Source: Actinokineospora terrae (GTDB taxonomy: Bacteria; Actinomycetota; Actinomycetes; Mycobacteriales; Pseudonocardiaceae). From it: a DNA stretch of 62,206 bases. Numbering within the stretch: the stretch's first letter is position 1; each line of letters starts with the position of its first letter. Both the position numbers and the translations under genes were made by a program. Below, piece after piece: positions 8,557 to 16,043 of this stretch. Under the pieces are notes generated by a model, which had not been told where the DNA came from, did not search any database, and saw nothing but the letters and a program-made list of their open reading frames with translations. The DNA is taken from contig NZ_FOGI01000021.1 of NCBI RefSeq assembly GCF_900111175.1, positions 1 through 62,206 on the forward strand, in the 5' to 3' direction.

Positions 8557-8784
8557 CGTCACTCACCCTCCTGTCTTTCCCCCACTGTCGGCTGATGGAC
8601 CTGCCCCGATTAGGCGGTTCAGTTGCGAGGTGGTTGCTACTTCGGGTGCACGACGGTGCCGGGCGAGAGTTACAGGGCGTGACCGCCGCCACTTTCGGGT
8701 CTTGCTCAGGTCGGCTCAGGGGCGGTCGATCTCGGCGCAGACCAGGTACAGAAGTCCACGGTGGACGACCGGAAGGCGGCAGGG
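8557..8784. promoter_or_regulatory. Divergent promoter region, TasA-like operon / MCP
   Basis: About 230 bp between divergently transcribed genes, so it must carry promoters in both directions. The ribosome site for the minus gene is at 8563-8575 (AGGAGGG on the minus strand) and that for the plus gene is GGAAGG near 8770. I could not identify convincing -35/-10 hexamers or a known operator. Confidence 0.4.
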
Positions 8785-10398
8785 ATGATCCTCGGCAGGG
8801 CCAAGGTAGGCACAAGGCTGGGCGGATCTTTCGCTGTACTGGTGTTGTTCATCGTGTTCGCGGCGTGCGCCGGGTGGTGGGGTCTGTCCAAGCAGGACGA
8901 CATCAGCAACCGGTTGGACACCCTGCGCCAAGTCCAGGACGACGTGGACCTCATCAAGTACGACGCCGCTGACGTCACCGGCTGGCAGGCGCTCGTAGTG
9001 TCCGACGCCGGTGCCTACGGCATCGCCTTCGCCACCGGGCCCGACGGGTACAACCGGACCGCCGAGCTCAAGGCCAAGGACACCGTCTACGCGAACATCG
9101 AGGCCACGCACGTCGCCGCGATGACCGACGCGGAGAAGGCCCAGTTCGCCAAGCTGCGCCCGGCGTGGGACGACTTCTTCGCCTGGGACACCAAGATCAT
9201 GGACTGGCTGAAGGCCGACACCCAGGCCAGCCGCGTGCAGGCCATGGACAGCATCAACGGCGGCGAGGCCTCGGCTGCCTACGGCGACATCCTCAAGGTG
9301 ACCGCCGAGCTGACCAAGTCCATCGACGCCAGGATGGAAGCGCTCAAGGCCGAGGCCGACAGCTCGCAGGAGACCGGCAGCTGGGTGCTCGCCGCCACCC
9401 TCGGCGTCGCGCTGCTGCTGGCCGTCGTGCTCAGCGTGTGGGCCACCCGCTCGGTCGTGCGGCCGCTGGCCTCGGTCGTGCGGACCCTGCGCAAGGTCGA
9501 GGACGGGGACCTGACCAGCCGGGTCGGGCTGCGCACCACCGACGAGATCGGCCAGGTCGGCGCCGCCGTGGACAGCACCATCGAGTCCCTGCGCAGCACC
9601 GTCACCGGGCTGTCGCAGCACGCCGGGTCGCTGGCCACCGCCTCGGAGGAGCTCTCGCGGGTCTCCACCGAGATCGCGGCATCGGCCAACGACGCCAGCA
9701 CCCAGGCCGGCGCCGTCACCGACGCCGCCGCCCAGGTGCTGCAGAACGTCGACACCGTCGCCACCGGCGGCACCGAGATGGGCGAGTCGATCCGCCAGAT
9801 CGCCAACAACGCCAGCGAGGCCGCCGACGTCGCCAGCAAGGCCGTCACCGTCGCCGAGCAGACCAACCAGACCGTCGCCAAGCTCGGCGTGTCCTCCTCG
9901 GAGATCGGCAACGTCGTCAAGGCGATCACCTCGATCGCCGAGCAGACCAACCTGCTGGCGCTCAACGCGACCATCGAGGCCGCGCGGGCCGGGGACGCGG
10001 GCAAGGGCTTCGCCGTCGTCGCCGGTGAGGTCAAGGACCTCGCCCAGGAGACCGCCAAGGCCACCGAGGACATCATCGCCCGCGTCGAGGCCATCCAGTC
10101 CGACACCGCCAACGCCATCTCCGCCATCGGCGAGATCGTCAGCACCGTCGGCCGCATCAGCGACTTCCAGATCGTCATCGCCGCCGCGGTCGAGGAGCAG
10201 ACCGCCACCACCAACGAGATGAACCGCAACCTCGCCGAGGCCGCCTCCAGCAGCCGAGCCATCAGCACCAACATCACCGGCGTCGCCACCGCCACCAGCA
10301 CCACCACCGCAGGCGTCCACCACTGGCAACTGGCGGCAACGGAACTGGCCCAGATGAGCGGCGAGATGCACGCCACCGTAGCCAAGTTCCAACTCTGA
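8785..10398 (+). CDS. Methyl-accepting chemotaxis protein
   Basis: A 537-residue membrane chemoreceptor. There is a membrane helix at about 12-33 (GSFAVLVLFIVFAACAGWW), a periplasm-equivalent four-helix-bundle sensor to about 200, a second helix near 205-225, a HAMP domain (RPLASVVRTLRKVEDGDLTS), and a long cytoplasmic signalling hairpin whose tip carries the conserved ITSIAEQTNLLALNATIEAA and AGDAGKGFAVVAGEVKDLAQ segments. It would relay a ligand signal to CheA/CheW. The ATG at 8785 is chosen over an upstream in-frame GTG at 8761 because of the GGAAGG site in front of it. No che or flagellar gene is in the window. The tip matches the second MCP at 55.2 kb almost residue for residue, but the sensor domains differ. 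Confidence 0.93.
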   Translation: MILGRAKVGTRLGGSFAVLVLFIVFAACAGWWGLSKQDDISNRLDTLRQVQDDVDLIKYDAADVTGWQALVVSDAGAYGIAFATGPDGYNRTAELKAKDTVYANIEATHVAAMTDAEKAQFAKLRPAWDDFFAWDTKIMDWLKADTQASRVQAMDSINGGEASAAYGDILKVTAELTKSIDARMEALKAEADSSQETGSWVLAATLGVALLLAVVLSVWATRSVVRPLASVVRTLRKVEDGDLTSRVGLRTTDEIGQVGAAVDSTIESLRSTVTGLSQHAGSLATASEELSRVSTEIAASANDASTQAGAVTDAAAQVLQNVDTVATGGTEMGESIRQIANNASEAADVASKAVTVAEQTNQTVAKLGVSSSEIGNVVKAITSIAEQTNLLALNATIEAARAGDAGKGFAVVAGEVKDLAQETAKATEDIIARVEAIQSDTANAISAIGEIVSTVGRISDFQIVIAAAVEEQTATTNEMNRNLAEAASSSRAISTNITGVATATSTTTAGVHHWQLAATELAQMSGEMHATVAKFQL

Positions 10399-10402
10399 AC
10401 CC

Positions 10403-10437
10403 GGTGCCCGCCAGTCCCTGGGGGTCTGGCGGGCACC
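10403..10437 (+). terminator. Terminator hairpin after the MCP gene
   Basis: Perfect 12-bp inverted repeat GGTGCCCGCCAG/CTGGCGGGCACC with an 11-base loop, starting four bases after the MCP stop codon. No long T run follows, as is usual for high-GC actinomycetes. Confidence 0.7.
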
Positions 10438-10450
10438 AATCACTCCCCAC

Positions 10451-10487
10451 GACCGCGATGCCGGAGTTCCTCACCGGCATCGCGGTC
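10451..10487. terminator. Second hairpin, GACCGCGATGCCGG arms
   Basis: Perfect 14-bp inverted repeat with a nine-base loop, 13 bases after the first hairpin. It could be a backup terminator or a transcriptional insulator facing the opposite strand. The function is inferred from position only. Confidence 0.55.
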
Positions 10488-10572
10488 ATTGGTTCGAGCG
10501 AGGCCACCAGTCCACAGTGGACTCCATCCCACGCAACGCCTCACCGCCCCCAGCTCTACCCTGCCCTCCCAG

Positions 10573-10777
10573 ACGTTGGCCAACCACCCGGCCCTCACGA
10601 ACGTTGGCCCCATCGCGCCCCTCTACGACGTTGGCCAACCACCCGCCCCTCTCAGACGTTGGCCCCAACGCGCCCTTCTACGACGTTGGCCAACCACCCG
10701 CCCCTCTCAGACGTTGGCCCCAACGCGCCCCTCTACGACGTTGGCCCGAAACCGCTCCTCGGAGTCGCTGGTGCCAA
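10573..10777. repeat. Array of alternating palindromes with conserved 25-bp tail
   Basis: Seven ACGTTGGCC cores begin at 10573, 10601, 10628, 10656, 10683, 10711 and 10738, so the spacing alternates 28, 27, 28, 27, 28, 27. Cores alternate between the perfect palindrome GTTGGCCAAC and the palindrome CGTTGG-CC-CCAACG, giving a 55-bp higher-order unit. A 25-bp segment at 10753-10777 (CGCTCCTCGGAG...) closes the array and is identical to the segment that closes a second array at 62182-62206. It is not a CRISPR: the whole unit is repeated and there are no unique spacers. Confidence 0.9.
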
Positions 10778-10894
10778 GCCGGCTCGATGGGGCGGACTTG
10801 TTTTGTGTGGGGGGACGGCACCCGTAGCGTCGCTCACGCAGCAGGGCCTGCTTTTGGGCCCCTGCTTTGTGGTTCTGCCCGGGTGTCGTAGGGG

Positions 10895-11055
10895 CCCCGC
10901 GCAAAACGAGTTCGCCGCATCGAGCACAGCTCGAAACTCGCGCCCCGGCCAATGCCGAAGGCGAGCGTCCACCGTCGACGGCGCAGCCGAGACCGAGAGC
11001 CGCCTACCCCCAGCTCAAGATCAAACCCCCACAGAAGCCCCCGATATACAGCCTA
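10895..11055. repeat. Dispersed intergenic repeat, copy B
   Basis: Counterpart of 297-459. This copy is uninterrupted and shows the sequence that precedes the shared part, including the GGGGCCCC palindrome at 10891-10898 where the other copy is joined to the IS30 element. The two copies differ by scattered substitutions and small indels, so they are not a recent duplication. Confidence 0.75.
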
Positions 11056-11130
11056 GTGGCGCGCACACCGCACCCCTCAGAGTGAACCTCGCCCCTGTGG
11101 ACCACTCGCCCCCATGTGGACAACCCAGCC

Positions 11131-11907
11131 CTAACGAGCAAGCCCCTGAACCGCCTGACTGAATGGATGATCCGGATCGACCGCGGCCAGAGGTTGGCCC
11201 GTATTGATCGAGTGCGGCACGTCCGGAGTGGCAGGAAGCCAAGCAGCAATAGGAGTACGGGCAGCCTGTTCCACCTCCAGAGCAGGGATGCCGTTGTCAG
11301 GATGCGCCCGGTTGACGACGATCGAGCGGAGGCGGCGGTCGTGGCCGAGGGTGTCGAGCATGTCCTGGTAGCGGCCGAGGGCGCGTAGGGCGGGGCGCTC
11401 CGGGGTGGTGACCAGGATCTGGCGGTGGGCGTACTCCAGGGCGGTCACCACGTGCTTGTTGACCGCGGCCGGGGCGTCCACGACGACGTGGGCGTACATG
11501 GTGGAGAGGGAGGCGAGCAGTTCGCTGACGACGCGTTCGGGGAGGCGGCCGGGGTCGCCGAGGATGGTGGGGGCGAGGATGGCGTAGAGGCCTCGGCTGA
11601 GGCGGGTGGCGACGTGGGCCTCGGGGACGCCGCCCTCGTCGACCTCGGCATCGAACATGGTGGCGATGTCACCCGCGGTGAAGTCCAGGTCGACCAGGCA
11701 GACGGGGCCGGAGCCGGAGCGGGCGAGGGCCACGGCCAGGTTGGCCGCGACGGTCGACGCGCCCGCGCCCGCCCGCGCCCCGACGATGGTGACTATCCGT
11801 GCGTCCACCGGTGGACCTCCGCTCTCGTTGTCACAGAGCGTGGCCTGTGCGACCCGGTGCGCGGCAGCGGGCAACCGGTCGACCTCCGTCGGTCCGCCGT
11901 CCGACAT
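11131..11907 (-). CDS. CpaE/TadZ-like MinD/ParA-family ATPase
   Basis: A 258-residue soluble P-loop protein. The N-terminal 35 residues are variable, then IVTIVGARAGAGASTVAANLAVAL forms a deviant Walker A in which both signature lysines are missing, followed by VCLVDLDFTAGDIATMFD (A' box) and HVVVDAPAAVN (Walker B). These features match CpaE/TadZ proteins, which localise Flp/Tad pilus machinery and often lack the canonical lysines. ATG 11907 is chosen because the longer frame reaches into the divergent regulator's promoter. There is no receiver-like domain at the N-terminus and no tad/cpa gene nearby, so its partner is unknown. It is transcribed away from the LuxR-type regulator and may share regulation with it. 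Confidence 0.75.
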   Translation of the reverse strand: MSDGGPTEVDRLPAAAHRVAQATLCDNESGGPPVDARIVTIVGARAGAGASTVAANLAVALARSGSGPVCLVDLDFTAGDIATMFDAEVDEGGVPEAHVATRLSRGLYAILAPTILGDPGRLPERVVSELLASLSTMYAHVVVDAPAAVNKHVVTALEYAHRQILVTTPERPALRALGRYQDMLDTLGHDRRLRSIVVNRAHPDNGIPALEVEQAARTPIAAWLPATPDVPHSINTGQPLAAVDPDHPFSQAVQGLAR

Positions 11908-12052
11908 AACGTCTGGACCTGCAATTTCTGTTATGCCCCGGCGGCCGGGGTCAGGTTGGCACACATTTTTCAGGTTCCTGTAACCCTGGCCGGGGGTAAA
12001 CCGACAGTCACCTATGTCATCGCCCATATGGGTGACGGAAAGGTGGAGCCTG
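11908..12052. promoter_or_regulatory. Divergent promoter region, CpaE-like / LuxR regulator
   Basis: 145 bp between divergent starts. It contains the palindrome CCCCGGCGGCCGGGG around 11936-11950, which could be an operator, and the AGGTGGAG ribosome site of the regulator at 12041-12048. No sigma-factor hexamers are called. Confidence 0.35.
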
Positions 12053-12697
12053 GTGATTCGCACCGTCGTGATCGACAGCGACACCCTGACCCGGTACGGG
12101 TTGTCGATGCTCGCGGGCGCGCACCCCGACGTCGAGGTGGTCGGCGAGACCGGGTCCGCCGTCGAGGCCGCCGAGCTGGTGGAGCGCGCGCGCCCGGACG
12201 TGGTCGTGATCGACGTCGAGCTGGCCGACGGCAGCGGACTTGCGCTGGTCCGGGCCTTGCGGGACCGCTACGCGCACCTGGGCATCGTGGTCATGACCTC
12301 GCTGGACACCGACGACGTGCTCTTCCGCGCCCTCGACCACGGCGCCTCGGCGTTCGTGGTGAAGACCGCCCCGGTGGTCGAGGTCCTCGGCGCCATCCGG
12401 CACGCCGCCGTGGCCGCCACCTCGTTCACCGCGACCGGGCTGCTCGACGCGCTGACCCGCCGCCGCGAGCAGGAGACCAGGTTCGCCCTGTCCCCCCGCG
12501 AACGCCAGGTGCTGACCCTGCTGCGCGACGGCATGTCGATCCCCGAGATCGCGGGCAGCATCCACATCAGCAAGTCGACCGCCAAGACCTACGTCGCCCG
12601 GCTCTACGACAAGCTCGGCGCCTCCAGCCGCGCCCAAGCCCTGGTGACCGCGCTGCGCACCGGCCTCATCGACTACGAGCCCACCCCCGGCTCGTAG
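12053..12697 (+). CDS. LuxR/NarL-family response regulator
   Basis: A 214-residue DNA-binding response regulator. The receiver domain (about 1-120) has the phospho-acceptor Asp in VVVIDVELADGSG and the conserved Lys in FVVKTAP. The C-terminal LuxR helix-turn-helix (about 145-205) reads LSPRERQVLTLLRDGMSIPEIAGSIHISKSTAKTYV, the standard NarL signature. GTG 12053 is preceded by AGGTGGAG at good spacing, which decides the start over longer in-frame options. It has no adjacent dedicated kinase on its strand; the hybrid kinase that ends one base after it is transcribed convergently. Targets are unknown; the divergent CpaE-like gene is the first candidate. Confidence 0.9.
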   Translation: MIRTVVIDSDTLTRYGLSMLAGAHPDVEVVGETGSAVEAAELVERARPDVVVIDVELADGSGLALVRALRDRYAHLGIVVMTSLDTDDVLFRALDHGASAFVVKTAPVVEVLGAIRHAAVAATSFTATGLLDALTRRREQETRFALSPRERQVLTLLRDGMSIPEIAGSIHISKSTAKTYVARLYDKLGASSRAQALVTALRTGLIDYEPTPGS

Positions 12698-12698
12698 G

Positions 12699-15566
12699 TC
12701 AGGCCTTCGCGGTCAGGGTCGACACCAGGCCGGTGATCGCCGGGACCACCAGCTCCAACTCCCGGCGGACCGGACCGATCGCCGACGCCGCGTCCGGCAA
12801 GGTGCCCTCCCTGGCCCGGTGCTCGATGTCCAGCAGCAGGTCGGCGAGCACCGCGGCCCCGATGTTCGCCGCCGAGCCCTTGAGCGTGTGCGCCTGCGTG
12901 GTCACCTCCTCGACGTCACCGGCGCGCAGCGCCTGTTCCAGCGCGTCGATCGCCGGGGCGGTCTTCTCGGCGAACGAGGTGAGCAGCCGCGCCATGAAGT
13001 CGCGTTCCTCGGTGCTGGGCTGCGGGCCGGTCAGCTCGTCGAGCCGCGCGTGCAGGGCGGCGGTGCGGTCGTCGTGGTCGGCCACCGGCCGGGACGGCGC
13101 CTGCCCCGCCTTCGGGGTCGGATCGGGCTCGGTGCGGGCGTGCGGGATCTTGGCGGTCAGTTTGCCCAGCACCTCGGCCAGGTCGGTCGGACGGACCGGT
13201 TTGGCGAGGTAGTCGTCCATGCCTGCGGCCATGCAGGCGTTGGCGTCCTCCACCAGCACGCTCGCGGTCATCGCCACGATGTGCGGCTGGCGGTCCGGGG
13301 GCAGGTCGGAGCGGATGATCTGGGTGGCCTCCAGGCCGTCCATGATCGGCATCCGGACGTCCATCAGCACCACGTCGTAGGGGCGCAGCCGGACCGCCTG
13401 CACCGCCTCGCGGCCGTTGGACACCATGTCGGCGCGGTAGCCGAGCTTGGTGAGCATGAGCTGGGCGACCTTCTGGTTCACCAGGTTGTCCTCGGCGACC
13501 AGGATGCGCAGCGCGCCGCTGTCGGGCAGCGGCGCGGGCAGCTTGAGGTTCTCGGGGGTGGCCTCGACCGCGCCCAGGATGCGGGTCAGGGTGGTGCGCA
13601 GGACGGTCACCCGCACCGGCTTGGTCAGCACCGCCTCGAACATCGCCCGCTGCTCGGTGGACAGCGGCTGGGTGACGCTGCTCAGCAGCATCAGCGGCAA
13701 CCGCTCGCTCTCGGGCAGCAGCCGCAGGGCGGCGGCCAGTTCGGCACCGTCCATCTCCGGCATCAGCATGTCGAGCAGCGCCACGTCGAACCGCTGCCCC
13801 GAGCGGACCAGGTCGAGCGCCTCCGGCCCGGAGGCGACCTCGGTGGAGTGCATGCCCATGTCCGTCAGCTGGGCGCGCAGCACCTCGCGGTTGGTGTCGT
13901 TGTCGTCGACCACCAGCGCGTTCTTGCCGGTCAGCGCCGACCAGCCCGGCTCGCGGTCCTGGTCGGTCTGCGGCGAGATCCGCAGCACGGCGGTGACGGT
14001 GAACCTGGACCCGATGCCCGGGGTGCTGACCACGGTGATGTCGCCGCCCATGGCGCGCGCCAGCCGGTGGCTGATCGCCAGGCCGAGGCCGGTGCCGCCG
14101 AAGCGGCGGGTGGTGGAGGCGTCGACCTGGCTGAACGACTGGAACAACCGGCCGATGTGCTCGGGCGGGATGCCGATGCCGGTGTCGCTGACCGCGGCCC
14201 GCAGCAGCACCTGGTCGCCGTCGCCCACCGGCTCGGCGTGCACGTTGATCGCGACCTCGCCGCGCGGGGTGAACTTGACCGCGTTGCCGATCAGGTTGAG
14301 GAAGATCTGCCGCAGCCGGGTCACGTCGCCGCGCAGCACCGGCGGGCAGGACGCGTCGACGTAGCCGATCAGTTCCAGTTCCTTGTCCCCCGCGGGCACC
14401 GCGACCAGGGCGAGCGCGCTGTCGACCACGTCGGTGATGTGGAACGAGGCGTCCTCCAGTTCCAGCTCGCCCGCCTCGATCTTGGAGTAGTCCAGGATCT
14501 CGTTGATCACCGCGAGCAGCGCGTCGCCGCTGTCGCGCACGATCCGGACCAGTTCCAGCTGCTCGACGGTCAGGTCGGTGTCGAGCAGCAGGCCGGTCAT
14601 GCCGATCACCGCGTTCATCGGGGTGCGGATCTCGTGGCTCATGGTGGCCAGGAACGCGGCCTTCGCCTTGCCCGCGGCGACCGCTTGGTCCCTGGCCGCG
14701 ACCATCGCCTCGGTGGAGGTGTTGACCGCGATCGCCATCTGCTCGAGTTCCAGCGGACCCCCTATGGCGGCCCGCTGCGCGGTGTCCCCGCGCGACACGT
14801 GCCTGGCCGCCTCCGTCACCCGCTTTATCGGCTTGGTGACCTTGCGCGTCACCCAGATCGCGCCGACCGCGGCCAGCGCGCCCACTCCGATGGTGACCAG
14901 GGCGATCAGCTCCTGGGTCGCCTCGCCGCTGTCGGTGACGACCTGCTGGTTCACCGCGAGCAGTTCCTCCTCGTGCTCGCGCATGTTGCCGAGGATGTCC
15001 TCCACGGCGGCCATGTCCCGCACGCCGCGACCGGTCGACACCAGCTCCACGGCCGCCTCGACGCCCTGGCTGCGGCGCAGCTCTATGGTCTCCGCGAGCT
15101 CGTCGAGCTTGTCGGCCACCACCGGTCCCAGCGCCTCGTACAGCTGGGTCATGTAGCCGTCGGCGGCGAGCAGCCCGCCCAGCCTCGCCTCGGTGTCGGC
15201 GATGTTGAGCACCGCGGCGGAGTACGGGGCGAGGTACTGCTCGTCGCCGCCGATGAGGAACCCGCGCTGTCCCCGCTCGGCGTCCTGGATCTGCTGCCAC
15301 AACAGCGAGATCTGGGCGAGCACGGTGTGGCTGCGCTCGATGGGCACCCTGGCGTCGAGCAGGGTGTCGATGCGGACGTAGGAGTTGACGCCGACCGCGA
15401 GGAGACCGCCGATGGCCAGCAGGTACCCGGCGGTGAGCAGCCGCCCCACCGTCCACCGCCACAGCGGGGCGCGCCGGGGCGGCTCCGACTCCTGCTCCGG
15501 GGTCGGGATCGGCCTTGGCACCGCGAACAGCTCGTCCACCTCGCCCGCGGGGTTGTCCGTCGTCAT
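12699..15566 (-). CDS. Hybrid sensor histidine kinase (CHASE3-HAMP-HK-REC-REC-HPt)
   Basis: A 955-residue phosphorelay kinase. Domains in order: membrane helix near 35-55; CHASE3 sensor (about 65-205, with DAERGQRGFLIGG); second membrane helix near 215-235; HAMP; HisKA with MSHEIRTPMNAVIGM; HATPase with N, G1 and G2 boxes (NLIGNAVKFT, DTGIGIPPEHIG, GTGLGLAIS); receiver 1 (VVDDNDTNRE, LLDMLMPEMDG); receiver 2 (VAEDNLVNQK, LMDVRMPIMDG, AKPV); HPt with AHTLKGSAANIG. This is a full BarA/GacS-like internal relay with one extra receiver. It starts ten bases after the single-domain response regulator, so the two are an operon and the regulator is the likely partner. The signal is unknown. Confidence 0.93.
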   Translation of the reverse strand: MTTDNPAGEVDELFAVPRPIPTPEQESEPPRRAPLWRWTVGRLLTAGYLLAIGGLLAVGVNSYVRIDTLLDARVPIERSHTVLAQISLLWQQIQDAERGQRGFLIGGDEQYLAPYSAAVLNIADTEARLGGLLAADGYMTQLYEALGPVVADKLDELAETIELRRSQGVEAAVELVSTGRGVRDMAAVEDILGNMREHEEELLAVNQQVVTDSGEATQELIALVTIGVGALAAVGAIWVTRKVTKPIKRVTEAARHVSRGDTAQRAAIGGPLELEQMAIAVNTSTEAMVAARDQAVAAGKAKAAFLATMSHEIRTPMNAVIGMTGLLLDTDLTVEQLELVRIVRDSGDALLAVINEILDYSKIEAGELELEDASFHITDVVDSALALVAVPAGDKELELIGYVDASCPPVLRGDVTRLRQIFLNLIGNAVKFTPRGEVAINVHAEPVGDGDQVLLRAAVSDTGIGIPPEHIGRLFQSFSQVDASTTRRFGGTGLGLAISHRLARAMGGDITVVSTPGIGSRFTVTAVLRISPQTDQDREPGWSALTGKNALVVDDNDTNREVLRAQLTDMGMHSTEVASGPEALDLVRSGQRFDVALLDMLMPEMDGAELAAALRLLPESERLPLMLLSSVTQPLSTEQRAMFEAVLTKPVRVTVLRTTLTRILGAVEATPENLKLPAPLPDSGALRILVAEDNLVNQKVAQLMLTKLGYRADMVSNGREAVQAVRLRPYDVVLMDVRMPIMDGLEATQIIRSDLPPDRQPHIVAMTASVLVEDANACMAAGMDDYLAKPVRPTDLAEVLGKLTAKIPHARTEPDPTPKAGQAPSRPVADHDDRTAALHARLDELTGPQPSTEERDFMARLLTSFAEKTAPAIDALEQALRAGDVEEVTTQAHTLKGSAANIGAAVLADLLLDIEHRAREGTLPDAASAIGPVRRELELVVPAITGLVSTLTAKA

Positions 15567-15576
15567 CGGCTCGACA

Positions 15577-15957
15577 TCACCGACCCGGCGGTTCGCCGCC
15601 GGCGGTCAGCAGCGCGCCGATGCGGTCGACGAGGTCGCGCGGGCTGAACGGCTTGAAGATGTAGTCACTCGCCCCGCTCAACCTGCCCGCCTCGACATCG
15701 GCCTCCTGGGTGTGCCCGGTCAGCAGCACCACCGGGGTGTCCCTGGTGGCGACCTCGGCGCGCAGCCGGGAGCACACCTGCAGGCCGGTCATGTCCGGCA
15801 GGGTCACGTCGAGCAGGAACAGCTGCGCGGCCTCGGCCTCGTCGAGTGCCTCGCGACCGGTGCTCACGGCGGTGACCTCGTACCCGGCCTGCACGAGCTT
15901 GAACTCGAGCAGGTCACGCAGGTCCGGGTCGTCCTCTGCGACGACGATCCGCGTCAC
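15577..15957 (-). CDS. Single-domain response regulator
   Basis: A 126-residue CheY-like receiver with no output domain. It shows the acidic pair in VVAEDDPDLRD, the phospho-acceptor in LLDVTLPDMTG and the conserved Lys in FKPFSPRDL. GTG 15957 is chosen because GGAGG lies seven bases upstream, whereas the longer frame adds a Pro/Ala-rich, unstructured N-terminus. It lies directly upstream of the hybrid kinase gene and 86 bp downstream of the giant repeat gene on the same strand. It probably exchanges phosphate with the kinase's HPt domain or acts by protein contact. Confidence 0.9.
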   Translation of the reverse strand: MTRIVVAEDDPDLRDLLEFKLVQAGYEVTAVSTGREALDEAEAAQLFLLDVTLPDMTGLQVCSRLRAEVATRDTPVVLLTGHTQEADVEAGRLSGASDYIFKPFSPRDLVDRIGALLTAGGEPPGR

Positions 15958-16043
15958 GGCGTTGCCTCCTTCCGCCCGCCCCGGCGCCGAGGCGGGCCGG
16001 TGGGCCGAGCCGAACGCCGTGGTCGGGATAGGGCCGGGGCAGC

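Larger units (their letters stand above)
10399..11130. other. Intergenic block with hairpins and dispersed repeats
   Basis: A 732-bp stretch without a supportable gene. It holds two perfect hairpins just after the MCP, the array of alternating palindromes at 10573-10746, a 25-bp conserved tail at 10753-10777, a hairpin-prone GC block near 10845-10870, the GGGGCCCC palindrome at 10891, and dispersed repeat copy B at 10895-11055. Short frames across it in both strands read through the repeats and show no domain or ribosome site. Confidence 0.7.

Noticed and set aside
8716..10443. 575-codon minus-strand frame opposite the first MCP
   Set aside because: Gly/Asp/Leu-rich shadow of a well-supported chemoreceptor gene.
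10573..10777. CRISPR array
   Set aside because: Period of 27-28 bp with the entire unit repeated; no unique spacers, and no cas genes in the window.
10404..11162. Plus-strand frame through the repeat block as a gene
   Set aside because: It reads through hairpins and the palindrome array, has no ribosome site, and the matching frame at 0.3 kb is not preserved in structure.
12819..15647. 942-codon plus-strand frame opposite the hybrid kinase
   Set aside because: Antisense shadow; the minus frame contains all histidine kinase, receiver and HPt motifs.
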